Shown: one piece after another, positions 1 through 8,415 of the stretch
Layout: the number at the start of each line of letters is the position of its first letter
Numbering within the stretch: the stretch's first letter is position 1
Assembly: GCA_045589355.1 (NCBI GenBank)
Contig: JAZNOW010000022.1
Span: forward strand, 36,628-100,627
DNA length: 64,000 bases
Direction: 5' to 3'
Origin: RUG563 sp045589355
GTDB taxonomy: Bacteria > Bacillota > Clostridia > Christensenellales > Aristaeellaceae
Position numbers and translations under genes: made by a program
Notes under the pieces: model-generated
The model's input: the letters and a program-made list of their open reading frames with translations, nothing else
The model's database searches: none
What the model was told of the DNA's origin: nothing

Positions 1-165
1 TGCCAGTGCCATAACGAACGTCACGGCAAGGCCCATGGAAACACTGGTTTCCACCTTGTTGCTGACCCCCAGGAACGGACAGCAGCCCAGGAAACGGGAG
101 AAGATGAAGTTATTGGTCAGCACGCAGCTGACGAAGAAAAGCAGGATGTTCATCTGTTCCGTCAT
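1..165 (-). CDS. rnfA: RnfA, electron transport complex subunit A (5' part only; cut by window edge)
   Basis: Membrane subunit of the Rnf complex, which couples ferredoxin oxidation and NAD+ reduction to ion pumping. Only about 55 N-terminal residues are in the window. They include a first transmembrane helix followed by NNFIFSRFLGCCPFLGVS, a stretch typical of RnfA/NqrE proteins that carries conserved cysteines. The ATG overlaps the rnfE stop codon (ATGA), so the two are translationally coupled. rnfB is expected further left. The family assignment is secure; the rest of the protein cannot be judged. Confidence 0.9.
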   Translation of the reverse strand, partial: MTEQMNILLFFVSCVLTNNFIFSRFLGCCPFLGVSNKVETSVSMGLAVTFVMALA

Positions 166-803
166 GCCGCTTCAGCCTCCTTCCGCTTTCTTTTTTCTTC
201 ACTTTTTTTCACGATCAGATTGAAAATACCAAGCAGCAGGCCGTAGGAGAGGAAGCCGCCGCTGGCCAATACGATGAGCAGCATGGGTTCGTAGGAAGCG
301 CCCAGCACGTTCATGCCGAACACGCTGCCGTTGCCGATCAATTCGCGGATGGCGCCCAAGATGACCAGAGCAATGGTGAAACCCATGCCCATGCCCAGCC
401 CGTCACAGGCGGAAGCCACAGGGCCGTTTTTGCTGGCAAAGGCTTCGGCGCGGGCCAGGATGATGCAGTTCACCACGATCAGGGGAATGAAGATGCCAAG
501 GGCATCATACAGGGAGGGAACGAAGGCCTGCATCAGCAGCTGCACCATGGTCACGAAGGTGCAGATGACCACAATAAACGCGGGAATGCGCACCTTATCG
601 GGAATGAAATTGCGCAGCAGGGAGATGACCAGGTTGGAGCAGATCAAAACGAAGGTAGCCGCGGCGCCCATGCCCAGGCCATTGATGGCGCTGGTGGTGA
701 CAGCCAGGGTGGGGCAGGTGCCCAATACCAGGCGGAAGGTGGGGTTTTCGGTGATGATACCGTTCTTGATCATCTTGCCCAGGCTCATTCTTTCTTCACT
801 CAT
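162..803 (-). CDS. rnfE: RnfE, electron transport complex subunit E
   Basis: Integral membrane subunit of the Rnf complex, 213 residues, a normal length for RnfE/NqrD. It has about six hydrophobic segments. GLGMGAAATFVLICSN near residue 45 and the polar-flanked CIILARAEAFA near 115 are characteristic of the family, and the C-terminus is a lysine-rich cytoplasmic tail. It overlaps rnfD and rnfA by 4 bases each (ATGA-type junctions), so it lies inside one tightly coupled transcription unit. No irregularities were seen. Confidence 0.95.
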   Translation of the reverse strand: MSEERMSLGKMIKNGIITENPTFRLVLGTCPTLAVTTSAINGLGMGAAATFVLICSNLVISLLRNFIPDKVRIPAFIVVICTFVTMVQLLMQAFVPSLYDALGIFIPLIVVNCIILARAEAFASKNGPVASACDGLGMGMGFTIALVILGAIRELIGNGSVFGMNVLGASYEPMLLIVLASGGFLSYGLLLGIFNLIVKKSEEKRKRKEAEAA

Positions 804-1747
804 GCTTGTTTACCCTCCTTCTGATAGCCGTAGATCTTCCGGGGGAGGAAGCGGTCGATAAGGGGCGTGGCGATGTTCATCAGCAGGATGCCGTAGGTGA
901 CGCCTTCGGGATAGGCACCGAAATTGCGGATAACGGCAATGATCAGGCCGATGCCGGCAGCGTAGATCATCTGGCCCACAGGGGTCATGGGGGTGGTAAC
1001 GTAATCGGTGGCCATGAATACGGCGCCAAACAGTACACCGCCCGAGAGGATGGAGTAAAGCGCGAACATCAGCGGCTCTTCTTCATTGCCCAGGCCGAAC
1101 AGGAAGGAGAAAACGAACACGCTGGCCACCATGGTAAAGGGGATGTGCCAGGTGACAGTGCGGGTAAACAGCAGAATGAGCAGGCCTACCAGGATGGCTA
1201 CCTTGCTGACTTCGCCGATGCAGCCGGGGATGTTGCCCAGGAAAAGATCCATCAGTTCGGCAGACTTGGTGGACAGGGGAGTGGCGGCGGTAACGGCATC
1301 CACACCGGAGAAGAAGGTGGGGGCCACGTAGCGGGTCATGTGCACAGGCCAGGAGGCCAGCAGCACGGCACGGGCCGTCATGGCGGGGTTGAGGAAGTTA
1401 TCGCCCAGGCCGCCAAAGAGCTGCTTGACCAGGAGAATGGCAAAGGCACTGCCGATCACGGCGAGCCACCAGGGGGCATTGGCAGGCAGGTTCAGCGCCA
1501 GAATGAGGCCGGTGACCAGGGCGGAGCAATCGCTGATGCGGACGGGCTTTTTTGCAGCTTTTTGCCAGATCAGTTCACACAAAACGGCGGTGAGGCAGGA
1601 AATGGCGATCAGCAAAAGCGCCGGCAGGCCGAAGGCGTAAATGCCCACGCCCGTTGCGGGCAGCAGGGCAAGCAGCACATAGATCATCAGCCGTTTGGTG
1701 GTTACCGGATGATGAATGTGGGGAGCGGTGGAAATTCTCAGGTTCAT
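800..1747 (-). CDS. rnfD: RnfD, electron transport complex subunit D
   Basis: Membrane subunit of the Rnf complex, related to NqrB and normally carrying a covalently bound FMN. The 315 residues contain roughly nine hydrophobic helices. The sequence GVDAVTAATPLST, near residue 150, matches the covalent flavin-attachment region, the threonine being the expected FMN acceptor. The ApbE flavin transferase that would attach this FMN is encoded in the same operon. The gene overlaps rnfC by 4 bases upstream and rnfE by 4 bases downstream. Length and topology are ordinary. Confidence 0.94.
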   Translation of the reverse strand: MNLRISTAPHIHHPVTTKRLMIYVLLALLPATGVGIYAFGLPALLLIAISCLTAVLCELIWQKAAKKPVRISDCSALVTGLILALNLPANAPWWLAVIGSAFAILLVKQLFGGLGDNFLNPAMTARAVLLASWPVHMTRYVAPTFFSGVDAVTAATPLSTKSAELMDLFLGNIPGCIGEVSKVAILVGLLILLFTRTVTWHIPFTMVASVFVFSFLFGLGNEEEPLMFALYSILSGGVLFGAVFMATDYVTTPMTPVGQMIYAAGIGLIIAVIRNFGAYPEGVTYGILLMNIATPLIDRFLPRKIYGYQKEGKQA

Positions 1748-3108
1748 TTGTCATTTCCTCCTTTTTCTTCGGCGGCCTTCTGGGCGGCAGCACGTCTTTC
1801 TGCCGTGATTTTTTCTTTGGCAAAGCGGAAGGAGGGGGTAAGCCAGCGGCGGGCCGGGCACATGAACGCGCAGGAGCCGCACAGCATGCAATCCATTACA
1901 TGCAGCTTTTCGGCAGCGGCAAAATCACTGGCGTCGGCAGCCACTTTGATCTGGTAGGGATTCAGGCCTACCGGGCAGGCGGCCACGCACCGGCCGCAGC
2001 GGATGCAGGCGCTTTCGTCCAGGGATTTGGCATCTTTTTCATTGAAAACCACCACGCCGTTGGTGGATTTGGCGGTGGGCGTCTGGATGTTGGGGATGGC
2101 AATGCCGGTCATGGCACCGCCGAAGAAAATTTTGCCCGGCTCCTCCGAGAAGCCGCCGCAGGCACCGATCATATCTTCCACGATGGTGCCGACGGGAATG
2201 CGCAGGTTTTTGGGCTGTTTCACGCAGCCGGTGACCGTGCAGATGCGGCTGACCAGGGGCTTGCCGTCGATGATGGCATCGGCAATGGCGGCACAGGTGC
2301 CCACGTTGAGCACCACCACGTGGCAGTCGATGGGCAGTTTGCCTGCCGGCACCTGCCGGCCGGTAACAGCGGTGATCAGCTGCTTTTCGCCGCCCTGGGG
2401 ATATTTGGTTTTCAAGGGCTGCACACGCACGCCTTCCCGGCCGAACGCTGCCCTTTCCATGGCGGCAATGGCGTCGGGCTTATTATCTTCAATGGCAATG
2501 ATGCCCCTGCTCACATTCAGGGCACGCATGACGGCGCGCAGGCCGTCCACGATGCGCACGCTGTTTTCCAGCATGAGGCGGTGGTCAGCCGTCAGGTGGG
2601 TTTCACATTCGGCGCCGTTGACGATGATGGTGTCGCACATGGCGCCTTCCCGGAAGGTGAGCTTTACATGGGTGGGGAAGGAAGCGCCGCCCATGCCGGT
2701 GATGCCGGCATCCCGGATGGCGGGGATCACCAGGGAGGGATCCACATTTTCCACAGAACCCAGGGGATTGAGCTCCACCCATTCATCGGAAAAATCGTTT
2801 TTGATGGTAACGGCCGTAACGGGGCCGGCGCCAAGGTAGGGAATCTGTTCCACGGCGGTCACTTCGCCGGAAATGCTGGCATGCACCGGTACGCTGACAA
2901 AGCCGCCGGCTGTGCCGATGACCTGGCCGATTTTCACCAGATCGCCCTTTTGCACACAGGGCGTGGCAGGGGCGCCGATGTTCATGGCCATATGGATGAC
3001 CACGCTGTCGGATACATAATCTTCAATGGGAAGGGATTTCGTGGGGCGTTTGCCGCCGCCCTGATGGTGCAGCGGATGAATGCCACGTTTAAAGGTTTTT
3101 TTCAGCAA
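1744..3108 (-). CDS. rnfC: RnfC, electron transport complex subunit C
   Basis: Peripheral subunit of the Rnf complex that carries iron-sulfur clusters and binds NADH and FMN. The 454 residues follow the family order: an N-terminal barrel-sandwich segment, a Rossmann-like region with GMGGASFPTHVK near residue 140, an SLBB-like part with NVGTCAAIADAI, and two 4Fe-4S motifs near the C-terminus, CIRCGRCVAACP and CMLCGSCAFMCP. All eight cluster cysteines are present. It follows rnfG by 26 bases and overlaps rnfD by 4. The usual clostridial order is C-D-G-E-A-B; here G comes before C. Confidence 0.95.
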   Translation of the reverse strand: MLKKTFKRGIHPLHHQGGGKRPTKSLPIEDYVSDSVVIHMAMNIGAPATPCVQKGDLVKIGQVIGTAGGFVSVPVHASISGEVTAVEQIPYLGAGPVTAVTIKNDFSDEWVELNPLGSVENVDPSLVIPAIRDAGITGMGGASFPTHVKLTFREGAMCDTIIVNGAECETHLTADHRLMLENSVRIVDGLRAVMRALNVSRGIIAIEDNKPDAIAAMERAAFGREGVRVQPLKTKYPQGGEKQLITAVTGRQVPAGKLPIDCHVVVLNVGTCAAIADAIIDGKPLVSRICTVTGCVKQPKNLRIPVGTIVEDMIGACGGFSEEPGKIFFGGAMTGIAIPNIQTPTAKSTNGVVVFNEKDAKSLDESACIRCGRCVAACPVGLNPYQIKVAADASDFAAAEKLHVMDCMLCGSCAFMCPARRWLTPSFRFAKEKITAERRAAAQKAAEEKGGNDK

Positions 3109-3134
3109 GGAAAGCGCCTCCGTTTCCTGTTTAT

Positions 3135-4688
3135 TTATTCCTGACCCAGGGATTTTTCATAAGCTTTGTTGATGGCATTCACCACGGCGGTGGAGGAGAC
3201 GGTGGCACCGGAAACGGCGTCAACATCTTCCATCTTCACAGGGGCCTGCATGCCGATGAACTGATCCACGAAGAAAGGCTCTTTCACCTGGGTGCCCACG
3301 CCCTCAGTTTCCTTGAACTTTTCGTTGCCCACGGAAAGGGAAGTGATTTTGCCGTCGGCATCGAAGGTGACGTCCACCCACACCGGGCCTTTATAGCCCT
3401 TGGCAGAAGCGCCGAACACATTGCCGGTGACCGGCTGGGCGTCCGCAGCGGGCTGAGCCACCGTTTCTTCGGCAGCGGGGGCGCCGGCTTCCTGCTTCTT
3501 TTCGTAGGCCTTGTTGATGGCGTTCACCACGGCGGTGGAAGAGACGGTGGCACCGGAAACGGCGTCAATATCTTCCATAGCCACGGGAGCCTGCTTGCCG
3601 ATGAACTGATCCACGAAGAAAGGCTCCTTCACCTGGGTGCCCACGCCTTCGGTTTCCTTGAACTTTTCGTTGCCCACGGAAAGGGAGGTGATTTTGTCAT
3701 CGGCATCGAAGGTGACGTCCACCCACACCGGGCCTTTATACCCCTTGGCGGAAGCGCCGAACACATTGCCGGTGACCGGGGTATCGGCAGGGACGGGGGC
3801 GGCTTCGGGAGCAGGGGCAGCCGTTTCTTTGGATTTTTCGTAAGCCTTGTTGATGGCGTTCACCACGGCGGTGGAGGAGACGGTGGCACCGGAAACGGCG
3901 TCAACATCTTCCATGACCACAGGGGCCTGCATGCCGATGAACTGTTCGGTAAAGAAGGGTTCTTTTACCTGAGTGCCCACGCCTTCGGTTTCCTGGAACT
4001 TTTCGTTGCCCACGGAAAGGGAGGTGATTTTACCATCGGCATCGAAGGTGACGTCCACCCACACCGGGCCCTTATAGCCCTTGGCGGAGGCACCGAACAC
4101 ATTGCCGGTGACCGGAGCGGATTCCGGAGCGGGAGCGGTGATCGTTTTCACATAATTTGCAATACGGGTCACACCGGAATTGACGGCACCGGAGGTGATG
4201 GTGGCGGCGGTGATGGCGTCGATGGTGTTATCCCCGGCGGTATCCCCGGCTTTGATCACCCGAAGGGGCGGGGTTTTGCCGGCAAACTGATCGGTGAAAG
4301 CAGCGTCCTTGGCCTTGGCACCCAGCCCGGCGGTTTCGGAGAAATTGCTGCCGCCCACGCTGACGCCGGTGAGGGTCAGGTTTTCATCCAGCCCGGCAAT
4401 GACTTCCACTTCACCGCCGAAGCCCTGTACGGTAGCCTGGCCCACATAGCCCACCACCTGATCGCCTGTCTTGCCCACATAGAGCCAGTCCAGCCCGCTG
4501 TTTTCTTCCAAAGTAAGCGGTTCAAAGGTTTCGGCCTGGGGCAGGGCTGCTTTCCGGGCATTTTCTGCCGCCAAGGCAGCCTGCTGATCGATGGGGTCCT
4601 TGGTGATCTGGTAGGTGGCGCCCAGGATGATCCCGGCAATAAGGGTGATGACCAGCAGTACCAGATAGGCAGGGAGTTGCTTTTTCAC
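3135..4688 (-). CDS. rnfG: RnfG with three additional C-terminal FMN-binding repeats
   Basis: RnfG is the extracytoplasmic subunit of the Rnf complex that carries covalent FMN. Typical RnfG proteins have about 180-210 residues; this one has 517. Residues 1-190 look like a complete RnfG: one membrane anchor, then a flavin domain with DAITAATITSGAV. Three nearly identical blocks of about 95 residues follow, starting near 191, 304 and 418. Each begins VTGNVFGASAKGYKGP and ends with DAVSGATVSSTAVVNAI, which contains an SGAT-type flavinylation site. Short Pro/Ala/Glu-rich linkers separate the blocks. If all sites are used, four FMNs could be carried in a row. The near-identity points to recent duplication. 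ApbE is encoded three genes upstream. Confidence 0.92.
   Translation of the reverse strand: MKKQLPAYLVLLVITLIAGIILGATYQITKDPIDQQAALAAENARKAALPQAETFEPLTLEENSGLDWLYVGKTGDQVVGYVGQATVQGFGGEVEVIAGLDENLTLTGVSVGGSNFSETAGLGAKAKDAAFTDQFAGKTPPLRVIKAGDTAGDNTIDAITAATITSGAVNSGVTRIANYVKTITAPAPESAPVTGNVFGASAKGYKGPVWVDVTFDADGKITSLSVGNEKFQETEGVGTQVKEPFFTEQFIGMQAPVVMEDVDAVSGATVSSTAVVNAINKAYEKSKETAAPAPEAAPVPADTPVTGNVFGASAKGYKGPVWVDVTFDADDKITSLSVGNEKFKETEGVGTQVKEPFFVDQFIGKQAPVAMEDIDAVSGATVSSTAVVNAINKAYEKKQEAGAPAAEETVAQPAADAQPVTGNVFGASAKGYKGPVWVDVTFDADGKITSLSVGNEKFKETEGVGTQVKEPFFVDQFIGMQAPVKMEDVDAVSGATVSSTAVVNAINKAYEKSLGQE
3153..4116 (-). repeat. Three tandem FMN-binding-domain repeats within rnfG
   Basis: Three units of about 285 coding bases at roughly 3838-4116, 3497-3780 and 3153-3435 encode almost the same FMN_bind domain. 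They differ mainly in a few residues (for example FQETEG versus FKETEG, TEQFIGM versus VDQFIGK) and in the Pro/Ala-rich linkers. The sequence similarity is high at DNA level too, so the array may expand or contract by recombination. Confidence 0.88.
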
Positions 4689-4718
4689 TTGGTTTTTCCT
4701 CCTTATCTGTCCCTTTTG

Positions 4719-5219
4719 TCAAGGGGACAGTTTGGTCTTTTTCATGGCGGCGATCACATAGGATGCAATGATGCCGTTGAGCACGCCGGTGACTGTGGCG
4801 GAAACAAGAAGAAGGGGCAATTGCGCGGCAGCGGCCCAGCTGCCAAGAAGGAACCTGGAGCAGCCGACTTGGCCCAGCATGTGCATGACAGCACCGCTTA
4901 CGCTGACGCCGGGCAGGCCGAAGGCTTTTGTTTTGAGAAGCAGCAGCATGGCAAGGAACGCCAGCACACCGCCGCAAAAAGCATAGGCCATGCCGCTGAC
5001 ACCGGCAAACAACAGCCCGCTGAGCAAAACTTTCAACACCAGCAGCAACAGGGCGCTTTTTTTATCCATCATGCACAGCGCGTACATCAACACAACGTTG
5101 GACAGGCCGGGCTTGATGCCGGGCACGCCGGGCACCAGCACAAATTGCTTTTCCACAAAGCCCAAAATAAGCATGAGGGAGAGCATGATGCCCAGCTGGG
5201 TGATTTTTTTTGTGTTCAT
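4719..5219 (-). CDS. Gx transporter / heptaprenyl diphosphate synthase component I-like membrane protein
   Basis: Small integral membrane protein of 166 residues with about five hydrophobic helices. The N-terminal pattern LGIMLSLMLILGFVEKQ followed by PGIKPGLSNVVLMYAL matches the family called Gx transporter or HepS component I (Hpre_diP_synt_I). Its real role is unsettled, but it is often found with apbE and NusG-domain-II genes near Rnf or flavin-related operons, as here. The start was set at 5219 because GGGAGG lies just upstream; an in-frame extension to 5321 would run into the previous gene and looks non-coding. Confidence 0.8.
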   Translation of the reverse strand: MNTKKITQLGIMLSLMLILGFVEKQFVLVPGVPGIKPGLSNVVLMYALCMMDKKSALLLLVLKVLLSGLLFAGVSGMAYAFCGGVLAFLAMLLLLKTKAFGLPGVSVSGAVMHMLGQVGCSRFLLGSWAAAAQLPLLLVSATVTGVLNGIIASYVIAAMKKTKLSP

Positions 5220-5235
5220 TTTGCCTCCCGTGGGA

Positions 5236-5640
5236 TCAGATATCGGGGAGAAAAGGATGGGCTGTGGTATCCGCTTCCACCAGCAGTTCCACGTCCACCC
5301 GGTTGGGCAGGCACAGCACATGGGTGCCGAGGGAACGCAGGGGATAGTTTTCCGTGGTCACTTCTCCCTGACCGATGCACAGCTGGTTGTGACAATTGGC
5401 GCTTTCCATATAGAAACCGTTTTCGGTGATGCGGACGACGTTTTCGCTGCCGTCCGGCTGAAGGACGGTGAATGACTGAACCTTGCCAAGGGGCAGACGG
5501 GCATATTCCTTTCCGTCTGCCAGGATGCGCACATAGCCGGTGGCCAGGGTGTCTTTTGCGTTCAGGTAACGGGCGGCGAACAGGCCGGCCGCAAGCAAAA
5601 GAACGATAAGGATGAGAAGAAGATCTTTTTTCTTAAACAA
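5236..5640 (-). CDS. NusG domain II-containing membrane-anchored protein
   Basis: Protein of 134 residues with one N-terminal membrane helix (LLLILIVLLLAAGLFAARYL) and an exported beta-rich domain of the NusG_II family. NGFYMESANCHNQLC is the typical conserved stretch with two cysteines, followed by CLPNRV. Molecular function is unknown; the family co-occurs with ApbE and Rnf/FMN-binding genes. I chose the TTG at 5640 because AAGGAG lies six bases upstream and the start then falls 10 bases after the apbE stop. In-frame ATGs further upstream would overlap apbE and lack a good ribosome site. Confidence 0.82.
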   Translation of the reverse strand: MFKKKDLLLILIVLLLAAGLFAARYLNAKDTLATGYVRILADGKEYARLPLGKVQSFTVLQPDGSENVVRITENGFYMESANCHNQLCIGQGEVTTENYPLRSLGTHVLCLPNRVDVELLVEADTTAHPFLPDI

Positions 5641-5650
5641 TATTGGCTCC

Positions 5651-6697
5651 TTATCTGGCGCTGGCGCCATGGGAATAAGCCATGGGATAAAGATTTTCGG
5701 ACAGGATGACCGTGCCGTCCGCAAGCACGAACAGGGCGCCGGCATCGGGGATGGACCCAATCAGCGCCATGCCTTCCTCAACGGGAAGCAGGAACAGCAG
5801 GGTGGACAGGTAATCGGCCATGAAGCCGCTTTCGCACACGATGGTGACGGCCCGCAGGTGGTTGGCCGGCATGCAGGTATCGGGGTCAATGATGTGGTGA
5901 TAGCGCACGCCGTCCACTTCCATATAGCGCTGGTAATCCCCGCTGGTGACCAGGGACATGTTTGTGGTATAAAACACTTCCAGCATATCGCTTCCCGGCT
6001 GGATGGGGGCTATGCCGTCGGGGCACTGAACGCTGACGCCCCATCTATTCCGGCCGTCCAGCGGCTTTTCCCCGGCATACACATTGCCGCCCAGGCTGAT
6101 GAGGAAGGAAGGCATTTTTTCCTGCAGCAGCGTTTTGATGCAATCAGCCACATAGCCCTTGGCGACAGCGCCAAGGTCCAGCCGGATATGGGGATCGGCA
6201 AAGAAGACGGTGCTGTCTTCTTCGTCCAGAATGACCTGGGAAAGGTCGGTATGCAGGCGGGCATCTTCGAGGGCGCTTTCGGAAGGCAGCACGCCTTCTT
6301 CCCGGGCATTGTGCCACAAGATAAGCACGCTGCCCATGGCGATATTTACTTTTTCATAGCCGGGGGTTGCCTGCAGATCCTTTGCCTTTTTGAGCAGGGA
6401 GAAAAGCGGGGCGTCCACCTGCACGGGGGCAGAGCCGGCGTGGCGGTTGACATACCACAGGTTATTGACACCGGGGTAGCTGTTATAGCCGTCAAAGAGA
6501 CGATGGAGATACCGGAGCCGGTCCGTTACTTCATTGCAGATGCGGTCAAACTCTTCCTGGGAATCGGTATAGCCCATTAATGAAATAACGGTATCAAAAT
6601 AGCCGAAAATATTTCGGGAGTATTTCGTTTCGCCCTGAGCTTTGCAGCCGGGGAGCAGCATCAGCATTGCAAGCAGGAGAGAAAACAATCGCTTCAT
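5651..6697 (-). CDS. apbE: FAD:protein FMN transferase ApbE (lipoprotein)
   Basis: ApbE transfers FMN from FAD to threonine residues of exported flavoproteins such as RnfG and RnfD. The 348-residue protein starts with a lipoprotein signal (LLLAMLMLLPGC, lipobox cysteine near residue 18), so it acts outside the membrane. Family hallmarks are YFDTVISLMGY near the N-terminus, LDLGAVAKGYVAD near residue 175, SLGGNVYAG near 200, and a C-terminal segment with HHIIDPDTCMPA and VTSGDYQRY. It is the first gene of the operon, directly after the promoter at 6769-6797, with its substrates encoded downstream. Confidence 0.95.
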   Translation of the reverse strand: MKRLFSLLLAMLMLLPGCKAQGETKYSRNIFGYFDTVISLMGYTDSQEEFDRICNEVTDRLRYLHRLFDGYNSYPGVNNLWYVNRHAGSAPVQVDAPLFSLLKKAKDLQATPGYEKVNIAMGSVLILWHNAREEGVLPSESALEDARLHTDLSQVILDEEDSTVFFADPHIRLDLGAVAKGYVADCIKTLLQEKMPSFLISLGGNVYAGEKPLDGRNRWGVSVQCPDGIAPIQPGSDMLEVFYTTNMSLVTSGDYQRYMEVDGVRYHHIIDPDTCMPANHLRAVTIVCESGFMADYLSTLLFLLPVEEGMALIGSIPDAGALFVLADGTVILSENLYPMAYSHGASAR

Positions 6698-6768
6698 AAA
6701 AACGCGATCCTTTCTTGTCCGTGAATTTTAAGATGAATGCCTGAATATTCAATATAACACCACCGTGT

Positions 6769-6797
6769 ATTATAGCAAAGAATTGTCCCTTGCGCAA
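6769..6797 (-). promoter_or_regulatory. Promoter of the apbE-rnf operon with overlapping inverted repeat
   Basis: On the minus strand TTGCGC (-35) and TATAAT (-10) are separated by exactly 17 bases, about 70 bases before the apbE start. The inverted repeat TTGCGCA-7 nt-TGCGCAA spans the -35 element and extends upstream to about 6811, a plausible operator. The promoter call is good; the operator is an inference. Confidence 0.65.
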
Positions 6798-6888
6798 GTA
6801 AAATGCGCAATTGTCAATAAAATGCAATATTTATTTCAAACTGACATTTCTTCCGGAAAAAATGGCAAAGAAAATTCAAAAAACAGTA

Positions 6889-6918
6889 TTGTTTGAACCA
6901 TGGGGAATGGTGTATAAT
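6889..6918 (+). promoter_or_regulatory. Promoter of the secreted FMN-bind-like gene
   Basis: TTGTTT, 18 bases, TATAAT, located 35 bases before the gene start at 6953. It is divergent from the apbE promoter, so the 6698-6952 region serves both directions. Confidence 0.6.
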
Positions 6919-6952
6919 AAAATCAAATCATTCTATCAGGGAGGATATCTCT

Positions 6953-7498
6953 ATGGCAAAGAAACTTTTTATTTTGCTGCTGGCCGTGTGCCTGGTGCTG
7001 GGTGCTGTAAGCGTGGGCGCTGCTTCTGCCGAAACCATGGGCCTGGGTGCCTACACCGTGCTTGCCGGCGCCGAAAGCGCTTATGAAGAAGACGGCGATG
7101 CCTATGACGGCGGCTACACCGTGGAAACCACCACCTGTGCCGTGGTGATCGGTGACGACAACGTGATCAAGAGCATCCGCTTCGACATGACCCAGTCCAA
7201 GCTGGGCTTCACCGCCAAGGGCGAAGTGCTCAACGAAGCAAACTCCGTGATCGCTTCCAAGGTGGAACTGAAGGAAAACTATGGCATGGTGGCCTATGCC
7301 AAGGCGCCTGCCGGCGAATGGTACACCCAGGCTGCTGCTTTTGAAAGCTTCTGCGTGGGCAAGACCGTGGACGAAGTGCTGGCCTTTGAACTGAGCGAAG
7401 ACGGCAAGCTGGTGGATGCTGATATGAAGACCAGCTGCTCCATCATCGTTTCCAGCTTCCTGCAGTCTCTGAAGCTGGCTGCAGCCAACGCCCGTTAA
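6953..7498 (+). CDS. Secreted protein resembling FMN-binding-domain proteins
   Basis: Exported protein of 181 residues with a clear signal peptide (KKLFILLLAVCLVLGAVSVGAASA). The mature part has a small alpha/beta domain with TQSKLGFTAKGEV, NYGMVAYAKAPAGEWYTQAA and FCVGKTVDEV. I recognise this layout from secreted clostridial proteins often labelled FMN-binding. No SGAT-type flavin attachment site is visible, so covalent FMN is not supported. The start was set at 6953 because GGGAGG precedes it and the signal peptide begins there. It is a single gene between its own promoter and a strong terminator. Confidence 0.6.
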   Translation: MAKKLFILLLAVCLVLGAVSVGAASAETMGLGAYTVLAGAESAYEEDGDAYDGGYTVETTTCAVVIGDDNVIKSIRFDMTQSKLGFTAKGEVLNEANSVIASKVELKENYGMVAYAKAPAGEWYTQAAAFESFCVGKTVDEVLAFELSEDGKLVDADMKTSCSIIVSSFLQSLKLAAANAR

Positions 7499-7523
7499 CA
7501 AAACCGATTACAGGGACAAATAC

Positions 7524-7556
7524 AAAAGGGAAACCGGTTTCGGTTTCCCTTTTTTG
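7524..7556 (+). terminator. Intrinsic terminator
   Basis: A 13-bp perfect stem (7524-7536 with 7541-7553), a GTTT loop, and a run of T. An outer GGGACAAA/TTTGTCCC pairing (7513-7560) lengthens the hairpin. It ends the gene at 6953-7498. Confidence 0.85.
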
Positions 7557-7574
7557 TCCCGATTGTGGCAATGA

Positions 7575-7603
7575 TTGACTTTGAATTCCGGGAAGTTTAT
7601 ACT
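7575..7603 (+). promoter_or_regulatory. Promoter of the rhomboid-like gene
   Basis: TTGACT, 17 bases, TATACT, 19 bases before the start codon at 7623. The ribosome site GGGGAGGTG lies between the -10 element and the start, so the leader would be very short. Confidence 0.6.
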
Positions 7604-7622
7604 GATGGGGAGGTGAAAAAGA

Positions 7623-8264
7623 ATGCAGAAGTTTTTAAACCGGCTGGAATGGAAAATGAACCGTTATGCCATCCGGGACCTGATGAAGTATGTATGCCTG
7701 ATGATGCTGGGCGTTTTTGTGCTGGAATTTTTGCCGCTGCCAAAGAGCGCGGTGCAGCTTTTGCGGTTTGACCGGGCTTTGATTCTCAAGGGGCAGGTAT
7801 GGCGGCTGCTGACGTTTGCAATATTGCCGCCCACGGGGTCTTTGATCTGGATTTTGCTGAGCCTGTATTTTTATTATTTCATCGGCTCTTCCCTGGAAAG
7901 CCGGTGGGGCAGTGCCCGTTTCAACCTGTATTACCTGCTGGGGGTGATCTGCAATATTGCGGCAGGTTTCCTTTGCGGCAGTGCCACCAATGAGTACCTG
8001 AACCTGAGCCTAATGTTGTGCTTTGCCGCCATGTACCCGGACCATGAGTTCATGATCATGTTCTTTTTGCCCATCAAGGCCAAATGGATCGGCATTGCGG
8101 ATGCGGTGCTGCTGCTTCTTTTGTTTGTCCGGACGGATTGGGCCGGGCGCATCGGAATGGTTCTTTCCCTGCTGCCGTTTTTCCTGTTTCTTGGGAAGGA
8201 CGTGTTTTTGCAGGCGAAAATGGCATGGAAACGGCTGCAATACCGCATTCGCTCCGGAAGATAA
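7623..8264 (+). CDS. Rhomboid-like membrane protein, probably without protease activity
   Basis: Integral membrane protein of 213 residues with about six hydrophobic helices. YFIGSSLESRWGSARFN followed by YYLLGVICNIAAGF matches the helix 1-2 and 3 region of rhomboid-fold proteins. The place where active rhomboids carry GxSG reads NLSLMLCFAAMYPD, and no catalytic histidine pattern is evident in the last helices, so it looks like a pseudoprotease of the derlin or iRhom kind. That is inference from motif absence. The cytoplasmic C-terminus is basic. It stands between its own promoter and that of the next gene. Confidence 0.65.
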   Translation: MQKFLNRLEWKMNRYAIRDLMKYVCLMMLGVFVLEFLPLPKSAVQLLRFDRALILKGQVWRLLTFAILPPTGSLIWILLSLYFYYFIGSSLESRWGSARFNLYYLLGVICNIAAGFLCGSATNEYLNLSLMLCFAAMYPDHEFMIMFFLPIKAKWIGIADAVLLLLLFVRTDWAGRIGMVLSLLPFFLFLGKDVFLQAKMAWKRLQYRIRSGR

Positions 8265-8327
8265 GAAAAAAGACGAAAAAGAAGGGAAAAACCTGTACCG
8301 CAATGGCCAAAAGAAGCTGGGCGGCAG

Positions 8328-8356
8328 TTGCATTTCAAGGGGTTTTCATGTATAAT
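8328..8356 (+). promoter_or_regulatory. Promoter of the glycerophosphodiesterase gene
   Basis: TTGCAT, 17 bases, TATAAT, 60 bases before the start at 8416. Confidence 0.55.
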
Positions 8357-8415
8357 GTATGAATGCCATGCAAGGGAAGGGCGTACTTTTTCCGGCGTGG
8401 TAACGGAGGAAGCGG

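Noticed and set aside
806..3144. Long plus-strand frames opposite rnfC and rnfD
   Set aside because: They are GC-rich shadows (His/Gly/Ala-rich) of clearly recognised Rnf genes.
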